DNA from: Desulfobacula sp.
GTDB lineage: Bacteria; Desulfobacterota; Desulfobacteria; Desulfobacterales; Desulfobacteraceae
Reading direction: 5' to 3'
NCBI GenBank assembly: GCA_023701135.1
Contig: JAMPXP010000010.1
Span: forward strand, 124,001-188,000
Length of the DNA: 64,000 bases
The notes beneath the pieces are model-generated. The model did not search any database and had not been told where the DNA came from. It worked only from the letters and a program-made list of their open reading frames with translations. Within the stretch, counting starts at the first letter, position 1. Every line of letters begins with the position of its first letter. Positions 43,629 through 54,117 of this stretch are shown one piece after another. A program made the translations under genes and the position numbers.

Positions 43629-44096
43629 ATGCCCATGAAAAAAGAATTGCTTGCCATCCACGGCAAATTTCAATCCATTATGCGGTTGACCCGGGAGCTG
43701 GACAAAACGCCCAGGCCTTTCGGAACGGATGAACCGCTGTCCCATTCCGAAATCCATCTCATTGAGATCATCGGGGACAACCGGGATTTAAGCGTCACCG
43801 ATATCGGCCGGCACCTTGGAATCACCAAGGGCGCTGTCTCGCAAAATCTAAAACGGCTTGAAAACAAGGGCTTGTCCACCAAAGAAACCGATCCGAATAA
43901 CCTGTCCCGGACCCTTGTCACGCTGACATCCAAAGGTTATACCGCCTATTACGCCCACAAGCACTGGCATGAAACCATGGATGGCGGTTTTGCAAAATAT
44001 TTGGAGGATATGGACGAAAAAGAGGTGCAGGTCATTGTCCGGTTCATCGAAAAGCTTGAGGATTTCCTGAAACGCAGAATCGATTCTAAAATCTGA
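43629..44096 (+). CDS. MarR-family transcriptional regulator
   Basis: The 155-residue protein has the MarR winged helix: LSHSEIHLIEIIGDNRDLSVTDIGRHLGITKGAVSQNLKRLENKGL, the wing DPNNLSRTLVTLTSKGYTAY and a C-terminal dimerisation helix. It probably regulates itself and the methyltransferase 52 bases downstream. ATG at 43629 and ATG at 43635 are both possible; neither has a clear ribosome-binding site. Confidence 0.88.
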   Translation: MPMKKELLAIHGKFQSIMRLTRELDKTPRPFGTDEPLSHSEIHLIEIIGDNRDLSVTDIGRHLGITKGAVSQNLKRLENKGLSTKETDPNNLSRTLVTLTSKGYTAYYAHKHWHETMDGGFAKYLEDMDEKEVQVIVRFIEKLEDFLKRRIDSKI

Positions 44097-44148
44097 TTTT
44101 TTTTATTTAAAGTGTATACATCATAAACACATAAGGAGACACAGCATC

Positions 44149-44718
44149 ATGTACAACAAGGAATACAGGGGCGACGTATGCAGCCACACCCATTCATTTA
44201 TTCTGGACAATATGTTCAGACGGCTTCTCCAGAACCCGGTCAAAATCGTGGGTGAATACCTGAAGGAGGGAGACCTGGCCATTGATCTGGGGTGCGGCCC
44301 GGGATATTTTTCCATTGATATGGCAAAACTGGTGGGCGGGTCCGGCAAGGTCTTTGCCGTGGATCTTCAAAAAGAAATGCTTGAAAAAGCACGAAAAAAG
44401 GCAAGAGGCTTTAGGCTTGAAGACCGTATGGTCTTTCACCATTGCCCCCAGGATAGAATCGGTCTTTCACCGGATATCAAAGCGGATTTTATCCTTGCTT
44501 TCTATATGGTCCACGAGACCCCGGACCCTGAAAAATTTCTCTCGGAGGTCAGAACCCTGCTGAAACCCCAAGGGAAATTTCTTCTGGTGGAACCCACATT
44601 CCATGTGAGCAAAAAACAGTTTCTGGAGATGGCCCGTAATGTTGAACAGCTCGGGTTTAAATCCCTGGGCAGCCCTTCCAAAAAAGGGGGCCGCAGCCTG
44701 TTGCTGACGGCCGCCTGA
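44149..44718 (+). CDS. Class I SAM-dependent methyltransferase
   Basis: The 189-residue protein has the SAM-binding motif DLAIDLGCGPGYFSIDMAK, then VFAVDLQKEMLEKARKKA (motif II acidic), and FILAFYMVHETPDPEKFLSEVRTLLKPQGKFLLVEP (motif IV/post). It is a Methyltransf_11/25 type enzyme; the substrate is unknown. AAGGAGA lies before the ATG. Co-transcription with the MarR gene suggests a response to a small molecule, possibly a thiol or metalloid. Confidence 0.85.
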   Translation: MYNKEYRGDVCSHTHSFILDNMFRRLLQNPVKIVGEYLKEGDLAIDLGCGPGYFSIDMAKLVGGSGKVFAVDLQKEMLEKARKKARGFRLEDRMVFHHCPQDRIGLSPDIKADFILAFYMVHETPDPEKFLSEVRTLLKPQGKFLLVEPTFHVSKKQFLEMARNVEQLGFKSLGSPSKKGGRSLLLTAA

Positions 44719-44739
44719 AGCCTGAGCGTTAATCCAGGA

Positions 44740-45963
44740 TCAGCCTTTTGCGGCGGGCTTCTCCTGGTTTGGCTGTTTTTCCTGGGTCTCCGGTTTCGGG
44801 GCCTTTTCGATAAGGACTTCAATCCTCGGGGGAAGGATATTGACAATATCAATCCGGTCATTGGGAAGGGTGAGATTGGCCTTTGTGATGGTATGAAAGG
44901 ATTTCCCCCGTTTTGCAGACCCCAGATCCAGGGAGGACATCATATTATCCTTGCTCAACAGGCTGATATCTTTTCTCAATCCCCTGCACGTGACGGATAT
45001 ATTGGCCGGGGCCGGGGAAGACACCACAAGGCCTTCGGGCACATTCCGGTAGTTCAGCGGCAGGTCGATGCGCTTTTCGAAATTCTGCTGACCGGCAAAA
45101 GCCAGCCAGAGAACAAACACCAGGCCGAAAACAGCCGCTTTGATTTTATACCGTCGGGTGAACCAGGAAAAGAGGATCTGGCGCAGATTTTTCTCAGGTT
45201 CTTTTTCCACCAGCACCTGGGTTTCAAGAAGAAAAGACAGCTCCTGTTCATCTTTAACCTTTTTAACCTGATTATCAAAGGCAAAGGACACCTCCCCCCT
45301 TTCTTCGGAAATGACCAGTATCCATGCATTGCATTGCTCGGCGAGCCCCAGGGCTGCCCTGTGCCGTGTCCCCCATTCCTGGGGCAGGTCCTCCCGGGTG
45401 GATAAGGGTAAATAGCAGGACACCTTTATGACTTTATTATTGGCAATCAGGATTGCACCATCATGCAATGGAGATTCCTTATAAAAAATGGAATTTAGTA
45501 TCTCAGGCTGGGGATCACATTCCATGGGAATGCCCCGGGTGACAAGACCGGAAACAGGATCGGTTTTTTCAAAAATAACAACCGCACCGATTCTTTTTTT
45601 GGCTGCATCAAAGGCCCAGCTCGAAAATCCTGGAATCCAGGTGTTCGATAATTTGTCATGTTTCAGGCCAATGCTTTTTAAGGGATTGAACCGTTCCAGC
45701 ATCTGCCGGATTTCCTTTTGAAAAAGGATAATAAGAAGGATGACAAAGACCTGCCAGAGGATCTGAAACACCCAGGTGGTCAGAAAAAGGCCCCAGGCTT
45801 TGGCCAGGACGAAAACCCCGCTGAGCACAACAATGCCGATGAGGGCTTTGAATGCCTTGGTTCCCCAGAACCAGATAAACAATTGATAGGAAACAATGGA
45901 AATTAAAAGGATATCCAGAATATCCGGATATCCGATATTTGATAATATGGCCAAAAGATTCAT
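44740..45963 (-). CDS. cdaA: Diadenylate cyclase CdaA fused to a YbbR-like domain
   Basis: The 407-residue protein has three N-terminal membrane helices, as in CdaA (ILLISIVSYQLFIWFW and following). The DAC domain has SPLHDGAILIANNKVI (DGA) and EWGTRHRAALGLAEQ (RHR), the two catalytic motifs that make c-di-AMP from two ATP. After a fourth hydrophobic segment (AAVFGLVFVLWLAFAG) comes a YbbR-like region (LPLNYRNVPEGLVVSSPAPANISVTCRG). In Bacillota CdaA and YbbR/CdaR are separate proteins; here regulator and enzyme share one chain. It ends in a Lys/Pro/Gln-rich tail. Confidence 0.88.
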   Translation of the reverse strand: MNLLAILSNIGYPDILDILLISIVSYQLFIWFWGTKAFKALIGIVVLSGVFVLAKAWGLFLTTWVFQILWQVFVILLIILFQKEIRQMLERFNPLKSIGLKHDKLSNTWIPGFSSWAFDAAKKRIGAVVIFEKTDPVSGLVTRGIPMECDPQPEILNSIFYKESPLHDGAILIANNKVIKVSCYLPLSTREDLPQEWGTRHRAALGLAEQCNAWILVISEERGEVSFAFDNQVKKVKDEQELSFLLETQVLVEKEPEKNLRQILFSWFTRRYKIKAAVFGLVFVLWLAFAGQQNFEKRIDLPLNYRNVPEGLVVSSPAPANISVTCRGLRKDISLLSKDNMMSSLDLGSAKRGKSFHTITKANLTLPNDRIDIVNILPPRIEVLIEKAPKPETQEKQPNQEKPAAKG

Positions 45964-46074
45964 GAGATATGGGTCTCCAGTTTGATGTGACCCTACTATG
46001 ACATAATTTTAAAAAATTGAAAAGATTTCCGGTATTCTTCAGGGATTCTGCTAAGGAGCCCCGCACAAAAGAAT

Positions 46075-46108
46075 CAAGGGAGCCGGCCTTTTCAGGCAGG
46101 CTCCCTTG
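46075..46108. terminator. Hairpin terminator
   Basis: A perfect 10-bp stem CAAGGGAGCC/GGCTCCCTTG lies just after the Hsp20 pair, read on the minus strand, and is followed there by a T-rich stretch. It likely ends the Hsp20 transcript before cdaA. Confidence 0.65.
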
Positions 46109-46153
46109 TATTTTATCTGCCGGTCCCCTTCAAGGAAAGACCCTGAGCCGGCA

Positions 46154-46540
46154 TTATGCCGCATTGATCTGTATCAATCTCGGCTTGGCTGCTTCAGACT
46201 TGGGAAGATGAAGTTTTAAAACCCCGTCTTTGAGTTCGGCATAGACTTTTTCCACGTTTATGGTCTGGGGAACTGAAAAATTTCTCCGGTATTCAACATC
46301 TCCGAATTCCTCCCACCTTGCAGCGCCCCGGGGTTGTAACTTTCTGACGCCGGAAAGAGAAAGGGTTCCGTTATCAATATTGACTCTCAAATCCTCTTTT
46401 AACACTCCGGGCATATCCGCAAAAAGAAGAATTTCTTCTTCGCTTTCAAAGATATCCACAGACGGCAGAACAGTCTCGAGGGTTCTGGTTTTCTCAATAT
46501 TTTTTTCACCGGCTTTCACGATATCGGTTTTATGATTCAT
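46154..46540 (-). CDS. Hsp20/alpha-crystallin small heat-shock protein
   Basis: The protein of about 128 residues is an alpha-crystallin domain (DIFESEEEILLFADMPGVLKEDLRVNIDNG, GTLSLSGVRK, FSVPQTINVEKVYAELKDGVLKLHLPKSEAAKPRLIQI). It holds unfolding proteins for refolding. The start at 46540 is preferred since AAAGGAGGTG lies just upstream. It forms a pair with the Hsp20 gene at 46580, from which it is separated by 39 bases. Confidence 0.92.
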   Translation of the reverse strand: MNHKTDIVKAGEKNIEKTRTLETVLPSVDIFESEEEILLFADMPGVLKEDLRVNIDNGTLSLSGVRKLQPRGAARWEEFGDVEYRRNFSVPQTINVEKVYAELKDGVLKLHLPKSEAAKPRLIQINAA

Positions 46541-46579
46541 TGCACACCTCCTTTTGTTATTCAATCCGGTTATGGGTCC

Positions 46580-47026
46580 TTAAGCAATGGTGATCTGTTT
46601 GGGTTTTGCAGCCTCGGATTTCGGGAGCGTCAGGGTGAGAATGCCGTTTTCCAGCGTGGCTTTCACCTTTTCCGAATCCACATCCGCAGGAAGGGTAAAA
46701 CTCCGGGTAAAGGACGTAATATCTCTTTCGGTCCGGTGAATGGAATATTTTTCCGGGGTGCCGGATTTTTTTGCTCCGCTGATTTCAAGATAATTCCCCT
46801 GGATTTTGACATTCAGATCTTCTTTGGCTATGCCGGGCAGCTCAGCCCTGATTTCAAAGAGGTCCCCATCCTCATAAAGATTGGTTTTCGGGAACCGGTC
46901 TTCCACGGACCATTTCAATCCTGCCGGGTATGCCCAGTCGGCATCACTGTATAAACTGTCCAGTCTGTTCCTGAAAAAATCCATGGCGTTAAACAATCTG
47001 TTGATGTCACTTAATCTTGTAAGCAT
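46580..47026 (-). CDS. Hsp20/alpha-crystallin small heat-shock protein
   Basis: The protein of about 148 residues has an N-terminal arm (LTRLSDINRLFNAMDFFRNRL) and the alpha-crystallin domain (DLFEIRAELPGIAKEDLNVKIQGN, YLEISGAKKS, FTLPADVDSEKVKATLENGILTLTLPKSEAAKPKQI). The start at 47026 follows AAAGGAGG. A minus-strand TTGACA (about 47117-47122 on the plus strand) with a TAAATT element could be its promoter; no CIRCE repeat is visible. The two Hsp20 proteins share their C-terminal sequence, so they may form mixed oligomers. Confidence 0.92.
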   Translation of the reverse strand: MLTRLSDINRLFNAMDFFRNRLDSLYSDADWAYPAGLKWSVEDRFPKTNLYEDGDLFEIRAELPGIAKEDLNVKIQGNYLEISGAKKSGTPEKYSIHRTERDITSFTRSFTLPADVDSEKVKATLENGILTLTLPKSEAAKPKQITIA

Positions 47027-47225
47027 ATCGATTCCTCCTTTCTCTAGGGTTCTTGCCTGTGTCAATCTCAGGCCTTTTCCATTTCCTGGACAGAATTTAG
47101 GTATAAAATAGTTCGTGTCAATATTTATTCCATTATTTTTTTAAAAATAATTTTTTAGTAATACGACATGAATGATAGATATGCCGATAAAGAGGATGGG
47201 CAAAGACGGGAGAACCGCTAAACGT

Positions 47226-48329
47226 TTACATGGCTTCCCTTCCCAGGTTGATGCCGATGGATTCGGCGCAGCGTATCAGTTGAGAATCCAGGGGCACGGT
47301 TCTGACCTTCCCGGCAAGGTCCCTGAGGTCCACCAGAACGATATCCGGAATTTTGAGGGCCGCCATGGTTCCGAATTTTCCCTGCACCGCCGCATCAACG
47401 GCAAAACTGCCGAGACGGGTGCCCAGCACCCGGTCAAAGGAATTGGGTGATCCCCCCCGCTGGATATGGCCCAGAACCGTGGTCCGGACTTCAAGGTCGA
47501 TCTGTTTTTCAATCTGCCTGGCCAGGTGGAAACCGATTCCTCCCAGCTTTTCAACCCCCTGGAGCCTGCCCTGGGCCTCCTCGGCCTTGACCGTGGTCCC
47601 GCCTCTTTCCTTTGCACCTTCCGCGATCATGATGATGCTGAAAGGGCTGCCGCCTTTTTTGCGAAGCATGATTTTCCGGATCACATTTTGAATATCATAT
47701 TCGATTTCGGGGATCAGGATGATATGGGCGCCGCCTGCGATCCCGGCCTCAAGGGCAATCCATCCGGCATTCCGGCCCATGACTTCCAGGATCATGACCC
47801 GGTCATGGCTGCGGCCCGTGGTCTGGAGCCTGTCCAGGGCGTCACAGGCTACCTGGACGGCGGTCTGGAACCCAAAGGTATAATCCGTTCCTTCAAGGTC
47901 GTTATCAATGGTCTTGGGAATGCCGATGACGGGAATACCTTTTTTAAAAAATTGATACCCGATTTCAAGGGTTCCCTCCCCTCCCACCACAAAAAGGCAA
48001 TCCAGATTCAGACGGTTAAAGGTTTCAACGGCCTTACCGGAATAATCCGTGGTTTTGACGGCGCCGTCTTCCATGCGCTCCCGGTATTGAAAGGGGTTGC
48101 CCTTATTGGTGGTGCCGAGAATCGTGCCGCCCAGGGTCAGGATATCCTTGGTGGATTTGACGGTCAACTCCTGGGTCTGCCCGGAAATGAGCCCTTCAAA
48201 CCCGCCTTCAATACCGATGACCTGGGCGCCGTACTGGATGGCGGCAGCCCGGGTGACCGCCCGGATGACGGCATTCAGGCCTGAACAATCCCCACCCCCG
48301 GTTAAAATACCCACTCTTTTGATGGTCAT
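47226..48329 (-). CDS. pfkA: 6-phosphofructokinase
   Basis: The protein of about 367 residues shows GILTGGGDCSGLNAVIRA, LFVVGGEGTLE, IPKTIDNDLEGTDYTFGF (catalytic PKTIDND), VMILEVMGRNAGWIALEAG and LGHIQRGGSPNSFDRVLGTRLG. Glycine in GGEGT rather than Asp in GGDDS favours ATP over pyrophosphate as phosphoryl donor. It phosphorylates fructose-6-phosphate in glycolysis. The start is ATG 48329 because AAGGAG lies at proper distance; a GTG directly before it is too close. Confidence 0.9.
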   Translation of the reverse strand: MTIKRVGILTGGGDCSGLNAVIRAVTRAAAIQYGAQVIGIEGGFEGLISGQTQELTVKSTKDILTLGGTILGTTNKGNPFQYRERMEDGAVKTTDYSGKAVETFNRLNLDCLFVVGGEGTLEIGYQFFKKGIPVIGIPKTIDNDLEGTDYTFGFQTAVQVACDALDRLQTTGRSHDRVMILEVMGRNAGWIALEAGIAGGAHIILIPEIEYDIQNVIRKIMLRKKGGSPFSIIMIAEGAKERGGTTVKAEEAQGRLQGVEKLGGIGFHLARQIEKQIDLEVRTTVLGHIQRGGSPNSFDRVLGTRLGSFAVDAAVQGKFGTMAALKIPDIVLVDLRDLAGKVRTVPLDSQLIRCAESIGINLGREAM

Positions 48330-48556
48330 CACTGCTCCTTTATAAAAATCCGATTTAATGTTTTTTGAAATGGTTTGTCCGTCAGTACCGGCCCCATTAT
48401 TTTTAAAATAAAAAACCGGTTTTGTATAGCGGAAAACTTACCTTCTTTATCTATCATTCCGGTCCATCCTGTGATAAACAGGGAAGGGATTTCATCCCGG
48501 AAAAGATAATATCAGCGGTTATTAAAACCGCTGACCATTTAAAGATAGGTTTGAAT

Positions 48557-50326
48557 ATGATATTCGGCTGGACCGGACGCATCCTTCATATTGACATGAC
48601 AACACAAAAAATCGAGGTGGAGACCCCGGACCTTGAGGCCTATACCCGCTATATCGGCGGCAAAGGCATGGGCGGCAGATATCTGAGGCCCATGGCCCAC
48701 CTGCCCTGGGATCATCCGGACATGGTGGTTTCCATCTTCTCCGGCCCCCTTTGCGGAACCATCTCCCCCACCTCCGGCCGGGCCCATCTGGTTTCAAAAT
48801 CACCCCTCACCGGCCTGACGGGGGATTCCTCCGTGGGCGGAAAATTCGCCACCCGGCTGAAACAGGCCGGATGGGACGGGATGGTCATCAAAGGCCGATG
48901 CTCCCATCCCGTGGGCATTGAAATCAGAGACTCCCGTATTGAATTCCGTGATGCAACCGATTTATGGGGAATGGACACCGGCGAGGTTCACCGCCGCCTC
49001 TCTCCGGGCCGGGCCTCCCTGGCCGCCGTGGGGCCTGCGGCGGAAAACGGGGTCAAATACGGGTCCATGGTGGTTGACCGGCATTTTGTGGCCGGGCGAA
49101 GCGGCCTTGGGACCTGCCTTGCAAACAAAAATATCAAATATCTTCGGGTGGACGGCACCGGCCGCTGCACCGTCAAAACCCCTGAAAAACTAAAACGGGC
49201 CAGGGAAAATATTTTAAGGCTCACGGCCGCTTCCCCGGTCCTCATGGGCCGGTTTGGATTCACCTGTCTGGGCACCGGGGCCGTCTTTGACCTCATGGAC
49301 AACCGGAGAATGATGCCCACGGACAATTTCCGCCGGACCCGGTTTGAGCCTGCATCCCAATTGAATGCCGCCGGTTATGCAAAACAATACGCCCCGAAAA
49401 AACACGGGTGCCTGGGTTGCCACATCCTCTGCAAAAAAATCGGGCAACAAAACGGCCGGGCCGTGACCCTGCCGGAATTTGAGACCATGTCCCATTTTAC
49501 GGCCCTCATCGGGTGCATGGACACGGACCTGGTCATCAAGGCCAATGAAATCTGCAACCGTTACGGCATGGACACGATTTCCGCCGCCTCCACCCTGGCC
49601 TGCCGGCGGGAAATCCTGGGAATGGATTATACTTCCAAAGCGGTTCTCTCCCTCTTGGAGGATATTGCCCTGCAAAGGGGGGAAGGAAAAGACCTGGGCC
49701 TGGGGGCCGCCGCCTATGCCCGGAAAATGGGCAGACCCGAAACCGCCATGGCGGTCAAGGGCATGGAACTTCCGGCCTATGATCCCCGGGGGGCCTATGG
49801 CATGGCCCTGGGCTACGCCCTCTCTACCCGGGGCGGCTGCCATCTCAGGGCCTATCCCATCAGCCATGAAATCTTTCGAAAACCCGTGGCCACGGACCGG
49901 TTCAGTTTCAGCGGCAAGGCCCGCATCATCAAGATTGCCGAAGATTTAAATACCATGGTGGACTGTCTTACGGCCTGTAAATTCATTTTTTTCGCCGCCG
50001 GTCTGGAAGAATATGCCCAGGCCTTTGAGGCGGTTACCGGCATTGAAACCTCGGCCCAGGATCTTTTGAAAAAAGGGGAAGCCATCTATTATAATGAGCG
50101 GATCATCAATGCTCTGAACGGGTTTGATGCAAGTGACGATGATCTTCCGGCCCGGTTTTTCACGGAACCCGGATCAGGTGGGCATAAGATCATGATTCCC
50201 CCCATCAACAGGGAGGAATTTTTATCCGCCAGGAAAAAATATTACACCATCCGGGGCCTGGACAGCAACGGCCTGCCCCTGGAAGAAAAGGCAAAGGCCC
50301 TGGGACTGGTATGGAAAAAACCCTGA
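48557..50326 (+). CDS. Tungsten-dependent aldehyde:ferredoxin oxidoreductase family protein
   Basis: The protein of about 589 residues begins GWTGRILHIDMTTQKIEVETPD, the usual AOR start. It has YIGGKGMGGRYL, SGPLCGTISPTSGRAHLVSKSPLTG (tungstopterin site) and cluster ligands in CLGCHILCKK with a last cysteine near the C-terminus (TACKF). AOR enzymes oxidise aldehydes or reduce acids with ferredoxin. A longer frame from 48422 is open, but residues before MIFGWTG do not fit the family. The next gene, a class II aldolase-like protein, overlaps it by 16 bases, so the two probably act together. Confidence 0.88.
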   Translation: MIFGWTGRILHIDMTTQKIEVETPDLEAYTRYIGGKGMGGRYLRPMAHLPWDHPDMVVSIFSGPLCGTISPTSGRAHLVSKSPLTGLTGDSSVGGKFATRLKQAGWDGMVIKGRCSHPVGIEIRDSRIEFRDATDLWGMDTGEVHRRLSPGRASLAAVGPAAENGVKYGSMVVDRHFVAGRSGLGTCLANKNIKYLRVDGTGRCTVKTPEKLKRARENILRLTAASPVLMGRFGFTCLGTGAVFDLMDNRRMMPTDNFRRTRFEPASQLNAAGYAKQYAPKKHGCLGCHILCKKIGQQNGRAVTLPEFETMSHFTALIGCMDTDLVIKANEICNRYGMDTISAASTLACRREILGMDYTSKAVLSLLEDIALQRGEGKDLGLGAAAYARKMGRPETAMAVKGMELPAYDPRGAYGMALGYALSTRGGCHLRAYPISHEIFRKPVATDRFSFSGKARIIKIAEDLNTMVDCLTACKFIFFAAGLEEYAQAFEAVTGIETSAQDLLKKGEAIYYNERIINALNGFDASDDDLPARFFTEPGSGGHKIMIPPINREEFLSARKKYYTIRGLDSNGLPLEEKAKALGLVWKKP

Positions 50327-51537
50327 AAAAATTTGCCGGAAAACTCATCAAAGCGAAGCTGGGAAGCCGGTCCGGCCCCGGCCGCCCCCTCATGGGCGGG
50401 CTGGACGACAAGATTGTCTGGAACCGGAAAGCCGAAGAAACAAAGATTCTTGAACCGGTATTCCAGGGGCTCCATATCAATTCCCTGGCCTTTTTAAGAC
50501 CCGGGGAACCCTATCAAAGCCTGATTTCCTTTTTAGCGGAAAAGGCCTTGAAAACAGGCAGGGCCATCACTCCCAAAGATTGCGAAACCAGGACCTTTCT
50601 CCACGAGCTGCCGGTCATTGATGAACTGAGCCCCGACAAGATCATCGGGATTCTGAAGAACCGGAAAACCGTGATCGTGGCCTCAAACAACAGGGACCCG
50701 GGAGATCTGGGCCCCGCCGTCATCGCCCACGGCGCAGTGAGCCCGGAACAGGGCTTTGTCACCATCAGCTCCGTCTGTTTTGCCTGCTTTATCAAATTTT
50801 TCACCGACTATCTGGAGGCCCTTCAAAAAGGAACGGCCACGGACGAGGAACATGCTCTTTTCGACATGGCCGCACCCGGTCTTACGCCTGGCCGGAAAAA
50901 AATGCCCGGTCTTATGAAAGGACCCTTTCAAACCGAAGAAGAGGTGTATTCGGCCGTGGCCGAGGCAGGGTTGAAGACCGTTGAATACGGGCTGGTGGAT
51001 TCCTATTTCGGCAATGTTTCCTATTTGTGGAACCATACCCTTTATATCAGCCAGACCGGCAGTTCCCTGGATGAACTGTCCGGATGCATTGACCCGGTTC
51101 CCCTGGACGGCTCCACCAGCGCCGGGATCACCGCTTCCAGCGAATTGTCCGCCCATATGGAAACCATCCTGAAAACAGACTGCCGGGCCATTCTCCACGG
51201 CCACCCGAAATTTTCCGTGATTTTATCCATGGATTGTGATCCCATTGAAAAAGAGGCCTGCCGGTTTTCAGACCAATGCCATATCAAATGCCCGAAAAAC
51301 AGATGGGTGTGCGGCATTCCCATTGTTCCGGGAGAGGTGGGGACCGGTCCCCTGGGCCTTTGCAACACCCTGCCCCGGGCCCTTGAGGGAAGCAGCAGCG
51401 CCATTGTTTACGGCCACGGGTTGTTTACCCTGGGGAGAAATGATTTTTCCCAAGCCTTTGCCGATCTCCTGAAGGTGGAAAACGCCTGCAAACGCCTTTA
51501 TTTTGAAAAAGTCGGCCGGCTCAGAAACCCTCTTTAA
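50311..51537 (+). CDS. Class II aldolase/adducin family protein
   Basis: The 408-residue protein has an unusual N-terminal half of about 200 residues, then a class II aldolase domain: LVDSYFGNVSYLWNHTLYISQTGSSLDEL, ILHGHPKFSV (zinc histidines), VCGIPIVPGEVGTGPLG and VYGHGLFTLG. Such enzymes cleave or epimerise phosphorylated sugars or hydroxy acids with zinc. Overlap with the AOR gene suggests that an aldehyde released by the aldolase is oxidised by AOR. Its stop codon overlaps the stop of the converging acyl-CoA ligase gene. Confidence 0.8.
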   Translation: MEKTLKKFAGKLIKAKLGSRSGPGRPLMGGLDDKIVWNRKAEETKILEPVFQGLHINSLAFLRPGEPYQSLISFLAEKALKTGRAITPKDCETRTFLHELPVIDELSPDKIIGILKNRKTVIVASNNRDPGDLGPAVIAHGAVSPEQGFVTISSVCFACFIKFFTDYLEALQKGTATDEEHALFDMAAPGLTPGRKKMPGLMKGPFQTEEEVYSAVAEAGLKTVEYGLVDSYFGNVSYLWNHTLYISQTGSSLDELSGCIDPVPLDGSTSAGITASSELSAHMETILKTDCRAILHGHPKFSVILSMDCDPIEKEACRFSDQCHIKCPKNRWVCGIPIVPGEVGTGPLGLCNTLPRALEGSSSAIVYGHGLFTLGRNDFSQAFADLLKVENACKRLYFEKVGRLRNPL

Positions 51538-53338
51538 TACATGGCTTCAATCAGATCGCTGTAAGCTTCATGGACTTTTTTCCGCTTGATTTTCATGGTG
51601 GGCGTGACCTCGCCGTCCTCTTCGTAGAGCCGTTTGGGGATGAGGGTGAATTTTCTGATATTTTCCACCCGGGAAAGGCTTTCATTGACCTTCTGGACTT
51701 CGCCGCCGATGAGGGCGATGATCTGTTCGTCCCCGGTCAGATCCTTATAGGTGGAGAACTGGATTTTATGGTCCTGGGCAAATTTCACCACATTGTCTTC
51801 ATCGATCATGATGAGGCAGGTCAGGTATTTCCGGCGGTCCCCGATGACGACGGCATCATTGATATAGATGCTGGCCTTGAGTTTGTTTTCAATATACTGG
51901 GGCGTGATATTCTTTCCCCCGGCCGTGACGATGATATCTTTTTTGCGGTCCGTGATTTTTAAAAACCCGTCCGCATCCATCTCACCCACGTCCCCGGTGC
52001 AGAGCCAGCCTTCGGTCATACCGGCGGCAGTGGCGGCCTCGCTCTTATAATACCCCTTGAACACGCCCGGAGACTGGATCAGGATTTCCCCGTCCTCGGC
52101 TATTTTAACCTTGACCCCGTTCAGGGCTCTGCCCACGGTGCCGGGCCTTGCCCCGTTTTCCGGGGAAAGGGTGGTCACCCCTGTGCCCTCGGTCTGACCA
52201 TATCCTTCGATCAGGTTCATGCCGATGGACTGGAAGAAATGCAGGACCTCTTTGGATATGGGGGCTGCCCCGGAAATGGCCACCCGGATATTTTCAAACC
52301 CCAGCCTTTCCTTGAGTTTCCTGAACACCAGAAACCAGGCCAGAAAATAGGCTGCGTTCTGAAAGAGGCCCACCGGCTTTTCCTGCATGATCAGATGGGC
52401 CCGGTTTTTACCGGCCTTCATGGCCAGACCGAAGGCAAGGCGTTTGAGCCATGTGGCATCGGCCATTTTGATCATGATGCTGGAATAATATTTTTCCCAG
52501 ATCCTGGGCACGGCATACCCGATGGTGGGAGACACCTCCTTCATGTTCTGCATGACGGTATCGGGTTTTTCCACAAAGTTCACAATATAGGCAAATTTTA
52601 TATGGATAAAGACCGTAAACAGCCGCTCGAAAATATGACACAGGGGCAGAAAGGACAGGACATTGTCATGTTTTTGAATCTTTACGGTTCCTTCCACGGC
52701 CCCGGCCATCCAGGTCACATTCTTATGGGTGAGCATGGCTCCCTTGGGCGGACCCGTGGTGCCCGAGGTATAGATCAGCACCGCCAGGTCATCGGGAGTG
52801 ACGTTCTGCTTTCTCCCGTCAAAGGCCGAAGGGTGTTCCTGCTCTGCTGCTGCTCCTTTTTCAAGCAATTCGTCAAAGGTCATGACCATGGGATCTTTAA
52901 AGGACCGAAGCCCCTTGGGATCAAACACAATAACCTTTTTCAGCAAAGGGGCCTTGTCTTTGAACATAAGCCATTTATCAAGCTGTTCTTCGTTTTCCAC
53001 AAACAGGAACCGGGCATCGCAGTGGTTAATCACATATTCCACCTGGGGCCAGGCATTGGTGGCATAAACTCCGACGGACACCCCGCCCACACATTGTATC
53101 CCCAGATCGGCCATGACCCATTCGACACAATTGTCCCCGATGATGCAGGCGCATTCCCCCTTTTCAAAGCCAAAGGACAACAGGGCGCAGCCCACTTTTT
53201 TGGCCCTGTCATGGTATTGGGCCCAGGTGATGTCATGCCAGATGCCCAGGGCCTTTGTGCGCAGGGCCACCCGTGAATAATTTTCAGCCACTGTTCTTTC
53301 GAACACCTCGGGGACGGTTTCATATGCCCCGGATTTTT

Positions 53339-53366
<28 letters not shown>
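51534..53366 (-). CDS. Long-chain acyl-CoA synthetase (AMP-forming)
   Basis: The 610-residue adenylating enzyme has LIYTSGTTGPPKGAMLTHKN (P-loop-like motif), ISGAAPISKEVLHFF, EGYGQTEGTGVTTLSPE, WLCTGDVGEMDADGFLKITDRKKDIIVTAGGKNITP and a final KIKRKKVHEAYSDLIEAMY. These place it with FadD15-type long-chain acyl-CoA ligases. It is the last gene of the Liv-transporter operon, so it may activate the carboxylic acid imported by it. It overlaps livF by 28 bases; ATG 53348 is an alternative start. Confidence 0.88.
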
Positions 53367-54115
<749 letters not shown>

Positions 54116-54117
54116 CG

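Noticed and set aside
47466-48284. 272-residue plus-strand open frame
   Set aside because: It is the antisense of phosphofructokinase and shows no protein motif.
52239-53276. 345-residue plus-strand open frame
   Set aside because: It is the antisense of the acyl-CoA synthetase gene. It is rich in His, Gly and Pro without any domain, and the minus-strand gene has all family motifs.
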